Source: Candidatus Obscuribacterales bacterium (lineage in GTDB: Bacteria; Cyanobacteriota; Vampirovibrionia; Obscuribacterales; Obscuribacteraceae). Taken from it: 64,000 nt of DNA. Below the pieces are notes generated by a model that saw only the letters and a program-made list of their open reading frames with translations, had not been told where the DNA came from and ran no database searches. Positions 63,997 through 64,000 of this stretch are shown piece by piece. Within the stretch, counting starts at the first letter, position 1. Every line of letters starts with the position of its first letter. The stretch covers positions 1 to 64,000 of the forward strand of contig JAGVLS010000048.1 in the NCBI GenBank assembly GCA_020054205.1. Direction: 5' to 3'. The position numbers and the translations under genes are program-made.

Positions 63997-64000
63997 ATCA

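Noticed and set aside
1..64000. CRISPR array, transposase or integrase
   Set aside because: No regularly spaced repeat array with unique spacers and no protein with transposase or integrase motifs was seen; the only short-period array is the 12-bp set at 9300-9424, which has no spacers.

Overview
The window is AT-rich DNA from a Gram-negative-type bacterium. An AcrAB-like RND pump with a lipoprotein adaptor, exported TPR proteins and signal peptides indicate an outer membrane. Several points suggest a member of the Cyanobacteriota, most likely a non-photosynthetic lineage such as Melainabacteria/Vampirovibrionia. The ribosomal operon continues rpoA-rplQ-truA-rplM-rpsI, as in cyanobacteria. 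DnaB carries an intein at the site used by the Synechocystis DnaB intein. No photosynthesis gene is present. The assignment is inference from gene order and protein character, not from a search.

Layout. 1-6814: the 3' part of a ChaN/EreA-like protein, a TPR protein, a broken GNAT gene, and an RND efflux adaptor/pump pair. 6829-10260: an accessory island with a WapI-like (immunity-type) protein, two paralogous BrnT/ribbon-helix-helix toxin-antitoxin-like pairs, and between them a Fic gene. The Fic gene has six 12-bp repeats at its promoter. A 65-bp copy of the tail of the neighbouring dehydrogenase gene abuts the fic stop codon. 10187-13304: that zinc-type dehydrogenase and a divergent acyl/acetyl-CoA synthetase. 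13416-17498: dnaB with two LAGLIDADG inteins. 17516-23625: rhodanese, YVTN beta-propeller protein and the grpE-dnaK-dnaJ chaperone operon. 23915-26794: a DgcN/DgcA-like pair and a Fur-family regulator.

26784-43158: envelope and redox genes. These are glycosyltransferases, TPR and CHAD proteins, a tight trxB / heme-oxygenase-like / GT4 / DUF255 operon, a methyltransferase, a TMTC-like membrane protein, a glycine-zipper protein, and a HigA-like regulator with a DprA-like winged-helix tail. A perfect 35-bp palindrome separates that regulator from a lineage-specific protein. 43167-61149: one uninterrupted minus-strand operon of 34 genes, from rpsJ to rpsI. It covers S10, spc and alpha operons plus truA-rplM-rpsI, and includes the 37-codon rpmJ. 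61528-64000: a large TPR protein and a SAM methyltransferase.

How it fits together. The right half is the core translation/secretion locus. The left half mixes housekeeping blocks (replication, chaperones, acetate activation) with envelope and redox genes and one clearly accessory, rearranged TA/Fic island. I found no tRNA, rRNA, CRISPR array or insertion sequence. Several start codons were moved from the longest reading frame on ribosome-binding-site or family-length grounds (rplM, rpmD, adk, dnaJ, the second toxin, the YVTN protein, the WapI-like protein).
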